A stretch of 45,886 bases of DNA from Flavobacteriales bacterium. Its GTDB lineage: Bacteria; Bacteroidota; Bacteroidia; Flavobacteriales_D; Sanyastnellaceae. The notes below the pieces were generated by a model. It ran no database searches. It was not told the DNA's origin and saw only the letters and a list, made by a program, of their open reading frames with translations. Location: assembly GCA_947464415.1 (NCBI GenBank), contig CANHWU010000003.1, forward strand, positions 1 through 45,886, given 5' to 3'. This document shows, piece by piece, positions 1-9,397 of this stretch (position 1 is the stretch's first letter; each line of letters opens with the position of its first letter). A program made the position numbers and the translations under genes.

Positions 1-813
1 ATACTGAATGGGTAATTTCATATCCGGCAATCCCATTTGGGCTTTCATGCTGCCGTCTTCAAACTGAACCAAACTGTGAATGATGGATTGGGGATGCACA
101 ATCACTTCTATTTGATGGGGTTGCAGATGAAAAAGCCATTTAGCCTCAATGACTTCAAGTCCTTTATTCATAAGAGTGGCAGAGTCGATGGTGATTTTTG
201 CACCCATGGTCCAGTTAGGATGCTTGAGGGCCTGCTCTTTGGTGATGTGAGATAACTCTTCTTTGCTTCTTCCTCTAAAAGGTCCCCCGCTGGCGGTGAG
301 CACTATCTTTTCTATGGGGTTGTGCCATTCTCCTGCTAAACATTGAAATATCGCGCTGTGCTCTGAATCCACTGGGTATAGATTCACCCCGTTTTCTTTC
401 GCCAATTGGGTAATCAATTCTCCCGCCACCACAAGTGTTTCTTTATTCGCCAACGCGATTTGTTTTTTGGCTAAAATGGCTTTGATGGTGGGGCGTAGGC
501 CTGAAAAGCCCACCAGTGCTGTTAATACAATATCAATGGAATCCATTTCCACTACTTGCTCCAATGATTCACTGCCACCATATACTTTGATGTCATGCGG
601 ATCGAGCGCTGCTTTGACGACAGGGTATTGTGATGTATCGGCGATCACCACTGCGTTGGGCTTGAATTGAATGGCTTGCGCAATCAGCAGTTCAGCATTT
701 CGCTGCGCAGTGAGTACTTCCACCTGAAATAAATCAGGATGTTCTTGAATTACTTCAAGCGCTTGCGTTCCAATGGACCCCGTGGATCCCAAGATGGCTA
801 CTCCTTTCTTCAT
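1..813 (-). CDS. dxr: 1-deoxy-D-xylulose 5-phosphate reductoisomerase (partial, 3' end off window)
   Basis: Reading the minus strand from ATG at 813 gives 271 codons open to the window edge. The protein starts MKKGVAILGSTGSIGTQAL, with the NADPH-binding GSTGSIG loop at residues 9-15. The metal/substrate motif VDSEHSAIFQ follows at about residues 148-157 (Asp149 and Glu151 as Mg ligands), and then the TASGGPFRG loop, all diagnostic of DXR. It converts DXP to MEP, the first committed step of the non-mevalonate isoprenoid pathway, in the cytoplasm. About 110-130 C-terminal residues of the usual 385-400 lie outside the window. The next gene upstream on the same strand is the CotH-like gene, 34 bp away. 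Identification is firm. Confidence 0.96.
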   Translation of the reverse strand, partial: MKKGVAILGSTGSIGTQALEVIQEHPDLFQVEVLTAQRNAELLIAQAIQFKPNAVVIADTSQYPVVKAALDPHDIKVYGGSESLEQVVEMDSIDIVLTALVGFSGLRPTIKAILAKKQIALANKETLVVAGELITQLAKENGVNLYPVDSEHSAIFQCLAGEWHNPIEKIVLTASGGPFRGRSKEELSHITKEQALKHPNWTMGAKITIDSATLMNKGLEVIEAKWLFHLQPHQIEVIVHPQSIIHSLVQFEDGSMKAQMGLPDMKLPIQY

Positions 814-847
814 TTGGCGAAAATAGGCACAACCACTCGGATTGTCT

Positions 848-3127
848 TTACTGCTTCACCACCTTTTTATGTATTACCTCTCCGTTGGAGGTGTAAATGG
901 AAATAAAATACACGCCATCCGACCAATGTTGCGCATTGATTGGGCAATGGCCTTGGGGTTGATTATTTTGGTATATGAGTTCTCCAGTTGTATTAAAAAC
1001 CAATATTCTATTCACATTGTGGTCCAATTGAAGATGAAAATAGTCAGCGCTTGGATTAGGATAAATCGTGATTTGCTCTCTTTCTACCTCTTCAGTATCA
1101 ATAGTGCCGCTGTTGTTTCCATCAAAAGTGGTGGACATAGTTTGAAACATCCCAGTGCCATTGGGGAATCTTCCAAAACTAATGTCAGGTGTTTGGCTGC
1201 CATAAGTCACTTGATCTAAATATTGGGTACCATTGGTAAGGTACAAACTGCCTCCCAGTGAGGATAGGTTGAAATTGGCATGTCGAATCACTTGCCACTC
1301 ATCATCATCGGCCCAAATGATAAGGAAATCATGCGGCGCAATGCGGGTGTTGATGGGGAATGACCATTTATTGGGCAAGGTGATGTCATCGGTTAAGAAC
1401 AAGCCGTCCAGTGATTTGATTTCATCGGTATTATTGTACAACTCGATCCAATCATTGCTTTCAGCATACTCATCCAATTGAACATTATTACTGGTGAGTA
1501 TTTCGTTGATCACAATATCTCCTGGATTGGGAAGAGTAGAGTCGAAGTAGACCTCTAGGTATTCATGTTCTGCACGGGCAGGTAGGAAGATACCCGCATT
1601 GGAATTTTGTGCGTAGAAATAGTATTGTACATAAGTACCATTGGCGATGGCTTCTGCTCCGTACACCCCATCGTTGGCGCTGCCATCATCATGCATACCA
1701 TCATCGAACATGGGGAATTTGAAAAATCTTTTCGTTTTATCGAAACGATAGCCTACCCAAACTTCGCTCGCGTTGCTGGCTTCTACATAAAAGTGAAAAG
1801 TGCTCCCGAAGGAAATGGGAAGAGGACCCGCGTTGGGGTTGGTGAGGGTAGGTGCTGATTGTTGAAATTCAGTGGTGTTCTGTAAATAGGTGTTTCGTGC
1901 ATCCATGAGCAATTGGATACCCGGGATAGAGCTGCCTCCACCTGGCCCCCCCCCTGTACCGGTGGTATTGGAAGTCAAGCTGCTTTGAAATTGCGCATAG
2001 GTGAAAAATTTGTAGGGGTCGGCATTGACAGCATTTCTAATATTGGCCATCATCACATTGGCAGAGTCAATATATACACCATTGGCGAAATTTTCGTTCA
2101 TGATGGTTTTCATGTGGGCAATGTACATTTTTTTAAAAGTGGGATTGGCCAATAATTTGACGATCAACGGATGTGCCGCATCTGTGCTATTGTAGTTGAC
2201 GCTCAAATTGGCTTGATTACTTCCTGGCGTTTGTCCTCCCGGAAATCCCCCAAAACTCATGTTCAAATCCCAAATGGTGGGAACAAAACGACTGTTCAGG
2301 TCTTTGTACAAATAATAGTTCTGTTTAAATTGACCCGAATAAGAGTCTAAATTCACCAATGCTACATTATAGGCCAACATCCACAATGCTCGATCAATGT
2401 CCATATTATTTTCAAAGGCACTGGTGAAGTTGTTCAAAGTGTCAATCATGCGCACGATGTCTGTCCATCCAAAGTCTGATTGCAACTCATAGCTGTTGTA
2501 ATAGGAGGCACTGTCGGTATTGATCCAAGCCAAATTGGGACTGGCGCTGCTGCCGGGTCCTGCTCCTCCGATTGGATTGCATTTGAAGAAAGAACCGTCT
2601 GCGCTGTAATAATGGTCGCCATTAAAACGCTCATCGATGGATTGTGCATTGGAATACAATCCTCTCAATTGACCATTGATGTAAACGTTGGCAAAATTGG
2701 ATTTAGGACTATCCATATATTGACCTAAAATTTGATAGGACAGATATTCTCGTATAAAGGAGGGATCGCTGAATCCGTTACCTAACTTGATGTCGGTGTA
2801 ATGCTGGTAATGTGCATTGTTGTGTACCCAGTCTATCTTTATATGAAAAGGATTTTTTTGGTTATTGGCATTATAAGAGCTATTGCCTTTGTATTTTACG
2901 CCAACGCTATCGAAGGCCGTTCCATTGATTCTAACGGAGTCTGCAAGGAGGTATCCTTCAGCCCCGGATTTAGCTGTATCTAAGCGGTAATCCCAATTGC
3001 TGAAGCCAAAGAAGATCTCTATTGATTGAATATTTGTGTCTTCATAAAAGTCATTTTGAGAGAGTAGTGGGGCGTTGATCATGATCAACGCCAAGGCAGT
3101 GAGGAAATTTTTATACAAGTTTTTCAT
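848..3127 (-). CDS. Secreted CotH-kinase family protein with lamin-tail domain and T9SS sorting tail
   Basis: 759 aa. A signal peptide (MKNLYKNFLTALALIMINAPLLSQ) is followed by a CotH-type kinase-fold domain at about residues 35-380: IEIFFGFSNWDYRLD, VKYKGNSSYNANNQKNPF, and the metal-site-like IWDLNMSFGG. A linker and an Ig-like stretch follow. A lamin-tail domain is at about 536-640 (GDIVINEILTSNN...DWIELYN). A T9SS type A sorting domain is at about 686-759 (ITIYPNPSADYF...GVYFISIYTSNGE...KKVVKQ). CotH homologues include protein kinases of spore coats; the substrate in Bacteroidota is unknown. It is probably exported by T9SS and anchored at or released from the cell surface. Domain calls are from motif recognition; enzymatic activity is inference. 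Confidence 0.88.
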   Translation of the reverse strand: MKNLYKNFLTALALIMINAPLLSQNDFYEDTNIQSIEIFFGFSNWDYRLDTAKSGAEGYLLADSVRINGTAFDSVGVKYKGNSSYNANNQKNPFHIKIDWVHNNAHYQHYTDIKLGNGFSDPSFIREYLSYQILGQYMDSPKSNFANVYINGQLRGLYSNAQSIDERFNGDHYYSADGSFFKCNPIGGAGPGSSASPNLAWINTDSASYYNSYELQSDFGWTDIVRMIDTLNNFTSAFENNMDIDRALWMLAYNVALVNLDSYSGQFKQNYYLYKDLNSRFVPTIWDLNMSFGGFPGGQTPGSNQANLSVNYNSTDAAHPLIVKLLANPTFKKMYIAHMKTIMNENFANGVYIDSANVMMANIRNAVNADPYKFFTYAQFQSSLTSNTTGTGGGPGGGSSIPGIQLLMDARNTYLQNTTEFQQSAPTLTNPNAGPLPISFGSTFHFYVEASNASEVWVGYRFDKTKRFFKFPMFDDGMHDDGSANDGVYGAEAIANGTYVQYYFYAQNSNAGIFLPARAEHEYLEVYFDSTLPNPGDIVINEILTSNNVQLDEYAESNDWIELYNNTDEIKSLDGLFLTDDITLPNKWSFPINTRIAPHDFLIIWADDDEWQVIRHANFNLSSLGGSLYLTNGTQYLDQVTYGSQTPDISFGRFPNGTGMFQTMSTTFDGNNSGTIDTEEVEREQITIYPNPSADYFHLQLDHNVNRILVFNTTGELIYQNNQPQGHCPINAQHWSDGVYFISIYTSNGEVIHKKVVKQ

Positions 3128-3293
3128 AATTCTATTGGACGCTTTTTGTTCTCAGAATACTTATTGTGACGGTAACACTAAGTGTATTTTATACACTTTG
3201 ATTGATCGTAATTTTCTCTTAAATTATGGTTTTTTCATGGTAAAGAGCGAAATTCTAGAAAAAAATCGTTATGTTCGCATCCACTGAATTAAG

Positions 3294-4313
3294 ATGCCAG
3301 AACTGCCAAAGGGATGTTCACGTGGCGAGGAGAATCTCGCCAAATTGTTTCACTTGTATGAGCAGTTTGCCGTCGGCACCTCTTTTTTTGCGTATAGAGG
3401 TGAGATGTTGGAGCATTTTACTTCGGCCATATTAGAGTTGGGAGAACAGGTGAAAAAGGGAGGTGAGGAGCGTCTGGCGCTCAAGAAAAGGGCCCCTTTT
3501 ATCATGGTGGAGTGTTTTCAAAATATTCTGAGGCACGGGGTAAGTCAGAACCCCAACTCCAAGCAAGGGTACTTTGGATTTTTTGCCAATGATCAATACC
3601 TCACCATTAACACCATCAACGAAATTGCTAGGTCATCAGCAGCACCCTTGGCGCAGTTACTGGATTCCATAAATGAATGGACAGAGGATGAGAAGAAGGA
3701 AAAATACAAAGAAATCATTCAAAGAGACACTTTTGGTCCCAATGGGGGTGCTGGTCTTGGGTTAATAGAAATTTCCAGAAAGTCAGGTAATCGATTGGAT
3801 TTCGAGATGGAAGATAAGCGAGATGGAAGGACATGTTTTCATCAGCAGGTTACGATAGGGTTCAAGGCCGATCAAGAATCTTTACATCGCATTTCTTTTA
3901 CTCAACAAATAGAAAAGGAAATGGAGCAAGAGGCGGTGCACATGATTTACAAAGGGGAATTGGATGAGCAAAGCATCAGTCCGATTGTGGAAATCATGGC
4001 CAGCATGTCGGAGCATGGTCATTGGGAAAATTTAGGGAAAATGATGTCCACCTTGAAAGAAATTCAGATGAATCTATTCAAATCTGATCGTCAGCAAGGA
4101 ATGGTGATTGTGGAGGAAAAATTAGGCCAATTGGCCATTCAGGTGGCTATTGAGGTAGTAAACGAAGCTCGGGAGCCCCTCTGTGATTTGGCCAGAATGC
4201 AGTTTAAAGCCCAACAATGGAGATCAGAAAATCCACTGCGTCCTTTCGCGGCGTGTGTGGCCAAACCATTGGATGTACAGAAAGAACTCTTCACTTTTCA
4301 GTTGGTTCCTTGA
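3294..4313 (+). CDS. SiaB-like GHKL-fold protein kinase (DUF6272-type)
   Basis: 339 aa, cytoplasmic, with no signal peptide or membrane segment. The first about 190 residues resemble the SiaB family. An N-box-like helix ECFQNILRHGVSQNPN carries the Mg-binding Asn, and a GHKL lid GPNGGAGLGLIEISRKS is followed by a beta strand ending TIGF. SiaB-type kinases phosphorylate STAS-domain antagonists in partner-switching pathways. The C-terminal 150 residues (IYKGELDEQSISPIVEIMAS and onward) look like a second alpha/beta domain of the same type. No SiaA/SiaC partner gene is adjacent; the next gene is rpsT. The family call is good and the partner is unknown. Start ATG 3294 is the first in frame. Confidence 0.75.
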   Translation: MPELPKGCSRGEENLAKLFHLYEQFAVGTSFFAYRGEMLEHFTSAILELGEQVKKGGEERLALKKRAPFIMVECFQNILRHGVSQNPNSKQGYFGFFANDQYLTINTINEIARSSAAPLAQLLDSINEWTEDEKKEKYKEIIQRDTFGPNGGAGLGLIEISRKSGNRLDFEMEDKRDGRTCFHQQVTIGFKADQESLHRISFTQQIEKEMEQEAVHMIYKGELDEQSISPIVEIMASMSEHGHWENLGKMMSTLKEIQMNLFKSDRQQGMVIVEEKLGQLAIQVAIEVVNEAREPLCDLARMQFKAQQWRSENPLRPFAACVAKPLDVQKELFTFQLVP

Positions 4314-4329
4314 TGGTTTTCAATAAAGA

Positions 4330-4360
4330 TTTGTTTATTAAAGAATTTATTGTATATTTG
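4330..4360 (+). promoter_or_regulatory. Bacteroidota-type promoter of rpsT
   Basis: TTTG at 4330-4333 (-33 box), a 19-nt spacer, then TATATTTG at 4353-4360, an exact match to the TANNTTTG -7 box of the Bacteroidota primary sigma factor. It lies 20 bp upstream of the rpsT start and right after the preceding stop, so rpsT has its own promoter. Confidence 0.85.
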
Positions 4361-4380
4361 CCATCCAATTTTTAAAGGAA

Positions 4381-4635
4381 ATGGCTAATCACAAATCATC
4401 TATCAAAAGAATTCGTTCTAACGACGCAAAGCGTGTACGCAACCGTTATTTTCATAAGACTACTAGAAATGCAGTCCGCAAGTTGAGATCTTTGACTTCT
4501 AAGAAAGAAGCAGAAGGCTTGATGCCCAAGGTGTCTGCAATGTTGGATAAATTGGCAAAAACCAATGTAATCCATGCCAACAAAGCTTCTAATCTGAAGA
4601 GCAGTTTGGCGCTTTACATCAACGGTCTCAAATAA
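4381..4635 (+). CDS. rpsT: 30S ribosomal protein S20
   Basis: 84 aa, usual length for bS20. It is highly basic and helical: [20 protein letters not shown], with the typical [17 protein letters not shown] motif and the C-terminal [21 protein letters not shown]. It binds 16S rRNA early in 30S assembly. It is monocistronic, with its own promoter (4330-4360) and terminator (4660-4694). The AAAGG just upstream of the ATG may serve as ribosome binding site. Confidence 0.97.
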   Translation: MANHKSSIKRIRSNDAKRVRNRYFHKTTRNAVRKLRSLTSKKEAEGLMPKVSAMLDKLAKTNVIHANKASNLKSSLALYINGLK

Positions 4636-4659
4636 TTTACATATAACTTATATGCATAA

Positions 4660-4694
4660 AATGCCTGAACCTCTGGTTCGGGCATTTTTATTTT
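4660..4694 (+). terminator. Rho-independent terminator of rpsT
   Basis: Inverted repeat AATGCCTGAACC - TCT - GGTTCGGGCATT (12-bp arms, one G-T pair) followed by TTTATTTT. It sits 25 bp after the rpsT stop and directly before radC. Confidence 0.9.
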
Positions 4695-4700
4695 GCACCG

Positions 4701-5390
4701 ATGAAAAATTCGGTGAAAATCAAATGTCTCGAGCATGAGGATCGTCCTCGGGAGAAATTGTTAGACAAAGGAGCCGCGGCATTGACAGAGGTGGAATTAC
4801 TGGCCATTATGATAGGATCTGGCTATGAGGAGAAATCCGCCATTGAATTGGCAAGAGAAATTTTAAGCGCTTATGGTCCAAAGTTGCATCAAATTTCTAA
4901 AATGGAAATCGGGGAGTGGCTTCAAATAAAAGGCATCGGAGAGGGAAAGGCCGCAACGCTGATGGCTTGCTTTGAACTGGGACGAAGGCGTCGCTTGGAG
5001 ACCGCGTTAAATTTGAAAAGAGTGGAATGCTCCAAAGACGCGTTTGAATTTTTACTTCCTCATTTGGGAGATTTAAGGCATGAGGAATTTTGGGTGTTGT
5101 TATTGAATCGCGGTAACAATGTGATTGCTGTTAAAAAAATAAGTGAGGGTGGATTGGCCTATACCAGTGTGGATCCAAAGAGAATTTTCACCGTAGCCCT
5201 GCAGCATCATTCTAACTCTGTTGTGTTGGCTCATAATCATCCGAGCGGGAACTTAAAACCGAGTGATGATGATAGAAGAATTACCCGCAAGCTACAGGCT
5301 GTGGGTGTTGAATTGGAATTGTCAGTGGTGGATCATCTAATCATCAGCGGGAATGTGTATTTTAGCTTCGCAGACGAAGGACTTTTGTAA
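4701..5390 (+). CDS. radC: RadC family JAB/MPN domain protein
   Basis: 229 aa. N-terminal UPF0758 helix-hairpin-helix region (LLDKGAAALTEVELLAIMIGSG; IKGIGEGKAATLMACFELGRR). The C-terminal JAMM metalloprotease-like domain carries VLAHNHPSGNLKPSDDD, i.e. the HxHPSGxxxPSxxD zinc motif. RadC was named for DNA repair but its true role is unresolved. Its stop overlaps the start of wecB by one base (TAATG), so the two are probably translationally coupled in the run 4701-9225. Confidence 0.94.
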   Translation: MKNSVKIKCLEHEDRPREKLLDKGAAALTEVELLAIMIGSGYEEKSAIELAREILSAYGPKLHQISKMEIGEWLQIKGIGEGKAATLMACFELGRRRRLETALNLKRVECSKDAFEFLLPHLGDLRHEEFWVLLLNRGNNVIAVKKISEGGLAYTSVDPKRIFTVALQHHSNSVVLAHNHPSGNLKPSDDDRRITRKLQAVGVELELSVVDHLIISGNVYFSFADEGLL

Positions 5391-6520
5391 TGAAAAAGAT
5401 AGTAACGATTGTGGGAGCGCGCCCCCAGTTTATCAAGGCCGCAGCACTCAATAGGGTGTTTAGAAGGGATTATTCAAATGCAATAATCGAGGATATTGTG
5501 CATACCGGCCAACATTACGATGATGCGATGTCAGAGGTATTTTTCAGAGAAATGGACATTGCCCCTCCTCATGCTCATTTTTCCGTGGGATCTGGAAGTC
5601 ATGGCGTGCAGACAGGTAAGATGATGATCGAGCTCGAGCAATACTTATTGGCCGAAGTCCCCGATGCCGTCTTGGTTTATGGTGATACCAACACCACCAT
5701 GGCGGGTGCCCTGGTGGCCGCTAAATGCAATATCCCCGTGATCCATGTAGAAGCAGGACTCAGGAGTTACTCGCGAACGATGCCAGAGGAAATCAACCGA
5801 ATTGTTACTGACCATCTCTCTACCTTATTGTTCAGCCCCACTTTACAAGGAGTAGAAAACTTGGAGAGCGAAGGAATGAAGGTGCAATTGGGGCCTTATC
5901 ATGCGGCCCATCCTGGAGTATTTCAATGCGGAGATGTGATGTATGACAATGCATTGCATTACGGCAAGCTGGATCATCTGCATCCTTCCGTTCAAAAATG
6001 GAAGGACCAATCCTTTGTCCTTACCACGATCCATCGTGATCACAATACCGATGATCCAAAGGTACTTTATACTTTATTGGAAACTTTGATCCACCTTACC
6101 CGACAACATCAGTTGCAATGGGTATTGCCCGTGCATCCAAGATTGAAAAAGAACATGGAGGCCAACGCCGATATCCAAAATCTGCTGCGAGATGCAGAAC
6201 ATGTCCATCTGATCGAGCCATTGGGATATGTGGCCATGTTGCAATTGGAGCAAATGGCCACCATGATTGTAACCGATTCTGGCGGGGTGCAAAAGGAAGC
6301 CTATTTTGCCCAAAAGCCTTGTCTCATTTTAAGAGATACTACGGAGTGGAAAGAGATCATTGCCACCGGCAATGCGTTTTTAGTGGGAGCCAATGCCGAA
6401 AAAATCAAAGAGAAATTTGAATACTGCATGCAAAACAAAATGAATCATTGGCCGCTCTTATATGGAGATGGCAGCGCGGCAGAGCAAATCGCAAGAGTTA
6501 TTTTCGAGTTTTTAGCATGA
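5390..6520 (+). CDS. wecB: Non-hydrolysing UDP-N-acetylglucosamine 2-epimerase
   Basis: 376 aa, normal family length. Motifs: GARPQFIKAAAL at the N-terminus, HTGQHYDDAMSEVFF, HVEAGLRSYSRTMPEEINR (catalytic region), and DSGGVQKEAYF near the C-terminus. It interconverts UDP-GlcNAc and UDP-ManNAc, a precursor for surface polysaccharide or glycoconjugate. It starts inside the radC stop codon and its own stop overlaps the deacetylase start (ATGA at 6517-6520). The next gene also acts on polysaccharide, which suggests a small envelope-sugar operon, but no other glycan genes are adjacent. Confidence 0.93.
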   Translation: MKKIVTIVGARPQFIKAAALNRVFRRDYSNAIIEDIVHTGQHYDDAMSEVFFREMDIAPPHAHFSVGSGSHGVQTGKMMIELEQYLLAEVPDAVLVYGDTNTTMAGALVAAKCNIPVIHVEAGLRSYSRTMPEEINRIVTDHLSTLLFSPTLQGVENLESEGMKVQLGPYHAAHPGVFQCGDVMYDNALHYGKLDHLHPSVQKWKDQSFVLTTIHRDHNTDDPKVLYTLLETLIHLTRQHQLQWVLPVHPRLKKNMEANADIQNLLRDAEHVHLIEPLGYVAMLQLEQMATMIVTDSGGVQKEAYFAQKPCLILRDTTEWKEIIATGNAFLVGANAEKIKEKFEYCMQNKMNHWPLLYGDGSAAEQIARVIFEFLA

Positions 6521-7770
6521 TTGGAATTGTCTCACGCATTCAATCCCCGCGATACCGTTATACTTGGACGCAATGGTTGGCACCGTTGCCCGTTACCTTT
6601 CTTTCCATAGAGGAATGCTCTTCTTTTCAAGGAAAAATCATTGACCACTGTGGTGGCTATGCGGAAGCGGATCTCATCGTTCCCTTCAGCGAGGCGCATT
6701 ATTGGAGTGCTGAATATAAAGACATTCTCCAATGGCAATCCAGCATCAAGGAGCTTGCGGTCAATGCATCGCTTCCTGATTTTGATTTTTTGCCTGTACT
6801 GTTTTACCTATACGCCCGGTTGGATGAGTACCTGCCCAACACCAGTGATCACTTGGGAAGGTTCAAAGCAAGTTGTGCTATACAACAACATTGGAAAGGA
6901 GTGAAGATTCCTTATGCAGATTACTGGAGAAAAGAATTGTTGGCTCAATTGAACATTCAAGATTCGTTTGTACCTCAGAAAATGCTCACCATCGATATCG
7001 ATTCGGCTTTTGCTTTTATCAAAAAAGGATGGTATCGGACGCTCGGTGGATTTGTCAAGGATATCATCCGGCGGGATCGAATCCATTTCATCGACCGCTT
7101 TAAGGTGCTTTTTTTGGGTAGGCCAGACCCCTACAATACCTATGATTGGTTGCATCACATCACGCAAGAAAAAGGTTGGGACTTGATGTACTTCCTGTTA
7201 GTGGCGGATTTTGGGGAGTATGATAAAGGCCTACCCTACAACGCAGGAGCGTTTCGAGAGTGGTCAAATCAATTAGCAAATCAGAGCAAAGTAGCTTGGC
7301 ATCCGGGTTTTGCCGCTCATGGGGATATCGAAAAATGGAAAACGGAATGGTCTCGTATTCAAAAAATTACCCGAAATCAATGCCGTGCTGCGCGAATGCA
7401 CTACCTGAAAATGCAGATGCCACAGACCTATCATCGATTATTGGACACTGGGGTGAAGCAAGATTATACCATGGGGTTTGCAGAGGAAATTGGTTTTAGG
7501 GCCGGCACTAGCAGAGCTTTTGATTGGTACGATTGGAACAACGAAAAATGGACCGACCTTCAGTTGATTCCTTTTGCATACATGGAAGTGACTTTTAAAA
7601 AGTACTTGAAGAAATCGCCAACTGAAGCGAAAGGGGATGTGCATGAATTGAGTGAAATCGTAAAAGCCTCCAACGGAAATTGGATTGTACTTTGGCACAA
7701 CGAGAGTGTCAGCAATTATCGAGAATGGGAAGGTTGGCAATCTTTATTAGAACATACTTTAAATACCTAG
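6517..7770 (+). CDS. Polysaccharide deacetylase family protein (DUF7033-type N-terminus)
   Basis: 417 aa from ATG 6517, which overlaps the wecB stop (ATGA); the reading frame extends further upstream but that part only shadows wecB. The N-terminal about 150 residues match the region that precedes NodB-like domains in Bacteroidota. A divergent NodB fold follows: LTIDIDSAF at 158-166 (metal Asp), VAWHPGFAAH near 260, and EEIGFRAGTSRAFDWYDW, then a C-terminal VLWHNESVSNYREWEGW. The expected role is N- or O-deacetylation of a cell-envelope glycan; the substrate is unknown. No signal peptide is seen, so it would act in the cytoplasm unless exported otherwise. It is followed 3 bp later by the SSS transporter. 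Confidence 0.8.
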   Translation: MIGIVSRIQSPRYRYTWTQWLAPLPVTFLSIEECSSFQGKIIDHCGGYAEADLIVPFSEAHYWSAEYKDILQWQSSIKELAVNASLPDFDFLPVLFYLYARLDEYLPNTSDHLGRFKASCAIQQHWKGVKIPYADYWRKELLAQLNIQDSFVPQKMLTIDIDSAFAFIKKGWYRTLGGFVKDIIRRDRIHFIDRFKVLFLGRPDPYNTYDWLHHITQEKGWDLMYFLLVADFGEYDKGLPYNAGAFREWSNQLANQSKVAWHPGFAAHGDIEKWKTEWSRIQKITRNQCRAARMHYLKMQMPQTYHRLLDTGVKQDYTMGFAEEIGFRAGTSRAFDWYDWNNEKWTDLQLIPFAYMEVTFKKYLKKSPTEAKGDVHELSEIVKASNGNWIVLWHNESVSNYREWEGWQSLLEHTLNT

Positions 7771-7773
7771 CAG

Positions 7774-9225
7774 ATGGCAATTTGGATGGCGTTGATATTA
7801 GTGCTGTATTTTTTTACCTTATGGGGAATCTCCATATACACAGCAAAAAATGCTAACAATCAAAGTTTTTTCAGGGCCAACCAAAGCGCTCCATGGTATG
7901 TGGTGGCATTTGGAATGATTGGCACTTCTTTGTCGGGGGTCACTTTTGTCTCGGTGCCCGGCACAGTGGGCCTTGGCGGCTGGCATTACTATCAAATGGT
8001 GATTGGTTTTTTTATCGGCTATTTTGTGGTGGCTTTTGTTTTGTTGCCGTTGTACTATAAGCTGAATCTCACCTCTATTTACCGCTATCTCGAGTATAGA
8101 TTGGGCTTTTCTGCCTATCAATGGGGGGCAGGATATTTTATTTTATCCCGTACCATCGGGGCTACGGTCAGATTGTATTTGGTGATCAATGTGCTACAAC
8201 TTTTTGTGTTTGACGAATTGCAGATTCCTTTCTGGGCCACTTCTCTGCTCATCATGTCGATGATTGTGGCCTATACGTTAAAAGGGGGGGTGAAGACCAT
8301 CGTATGGACGGATACTTTGCAAACTTTATTCATGTTGCTCGCTTTAGTGGTTTGCATTTTTGCCATCCAATCTGCCATGGAGATGAGCTGGTCCTCATTA
8401 TTTGCAGACATGGAGCAAAGAGGCATGTTCCAACTGTGGGGAACGGATTATCTTCGAAAAGACTATTTCCTCAAGCACATCATTGGAGGTGCTTTTATTA
8501 CCATCACCATGACGGGCTTGGATCAAGAGATGATGCAAAAAAACATCAGTGTAAAATCCCTGAAGGACGCGCAAAAGAACATGATCAGTTTCAGCTTTGT
8601 TCTGCTCTTGGTCAACGCATTATTTCTGTTATTGGGCGGAATCTTATTCCTGTATGCCGCTGAAAACGGATGGCAATATGCGCCTGATGATTTATTCCCT
8701 TCCATTGTCCAAGAGCATTTACCGCCGATCATTTTTATTATTTTCATCATCGGGTTGATTTCTGCTTTATTTCCCTCTGTCGATGGCGCCATTACCGCAC
8801 TAACGGCTTCTTTCTGCATTGATATTTTAGGATTTCAACGCAAGGAGAGTGCGGATGAGCAAGCACAAATTGCATTGCGCAAAAAGGTGCATTTAGGTTT
8901 TGCCCTGCTCTTCATTGCCTTGGTGTTTTTCTTCAAGTGGGTCAATGACAAAAACATTGTCGATCTCATTTTTAAAATCGCGGGATATACGTATGGTCCA
9001 CTATTGGGCTTATTTGCCTTTGGGATTTTAACTTCTTGGCAGGTGAAGTCGCAGTATTTAGTGGTGATTCTTTTGAGTTCACCACTCTTATGCTGGATAT
9101 TGGATAAGTGGAGTGCGGAATGGTTGGGAAATTATCAGTTTGGCTATGAGTTGTTGATCCTCAACGGAGCGCTTACTTTCTTGGGTTTGTGGCTTATCAG
9201 AAAGCCCGCAGTTGGGGCTGTATAA
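7774..9225 (+). CDS. Sodium:solute symporter (SSS family)
   Basis: 483 aa with about 13 hydrophobic segments. SSS signatures: N-terminal FFTLWGISIYTAKNANNQSFFRANQSAPW, then GMIGTSLSGVTFVSVPG, GGVKTIVWTDTLQTLFML, and the Na-site region FIIGLISALFPSVDGAITAL. It would be an inner-membrane Na-coupled importer. The substrate cannot be read from sequence. It is the last gene of the radC-wecB-deacetylase run, which makes a sugar, sialate-like or nucleoside substrate possible but unproven. It is convergent with lptD across a GC-rich hairpin cluster. Confidence 0.9.
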   Translation: MAIWMALILVLYFFTLWGISIYTAKNANNQSFFRANQSAPWYVVAFGMIGTSLSGVTFVSVPGTVGLGGWHYYQMVIGFFIGYFVVAFVLLPLYYKLNLTSIYRYLEYRLGFSAYQWGAGYFILSRTIGATVRLYLVINVLQLFVFDELQIPFWATSLLIMSMIVAYTLKGGVKTIVWTDTLQTLFMLLALVVCIFAIQSAMEMSWSSLFADMEQRGMFQLWGTDYLRKDYFLKHIIGGAFITITMTGLDQEMMQKNISVKSLKDAQKNMISFSFVLLLVNALFLLLGGILFLYAAENGWQYAPDDLFPSIVQEHLPPIIFIIFIIGLISALFPSVDGAITALTASFCIDILGFQRKESADEQAQIALRKKVHLGFALLFIALVFFFKWVNDKNIVDLIFKIAGYTYGPLLGLFAFGILTSWQVKSQYLVVILLSSPLLCWILDKWSAEWLGNYQFGYELLILNGALTFLGLWLIRKPAVGAV

Positions 9226-9242
9226 AAATCTTTGGGGGCGCC

Positions 9243-9366
9243 TGCCACGATCGCTGCGCTTCCGTGGCACCGCGCTATCCGCTCTATCTTGGGCGGGGCT
9301 CAAAGTCACTCCGTTCCTTCAGCCCCGCCCAAGGATGCCGCTCCTATCGCTGGCGCTCGTCCTTGG
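9243..9366. repeat. GC-rich triple-hairpin intergenic element (REP-like, possible bidirectional terminator)
   Basis: Between the convergent symporter and lptD genes lie three consecutive inverted repeats. They are TGCCACG/CGTGGCA at 9243-9249 and 9263-9269; CTTGGGCGGGGCT/AGCCCCGCCCAAG (13 bp, perfect) at 9288-9300 and 9321-9333; and CCAAGGA/TCCTTGG at 9329-9335 and 9360-9366. The last two overlap, so they are mutually exclusive folds. The block is much more GC-rich than its surroundings and open in several frames, which looks accidental. Confidence 0.7.
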
Positions 9367-9397
9367 ATGGCAATGGGGTGCGCAATACTCAACAGGA

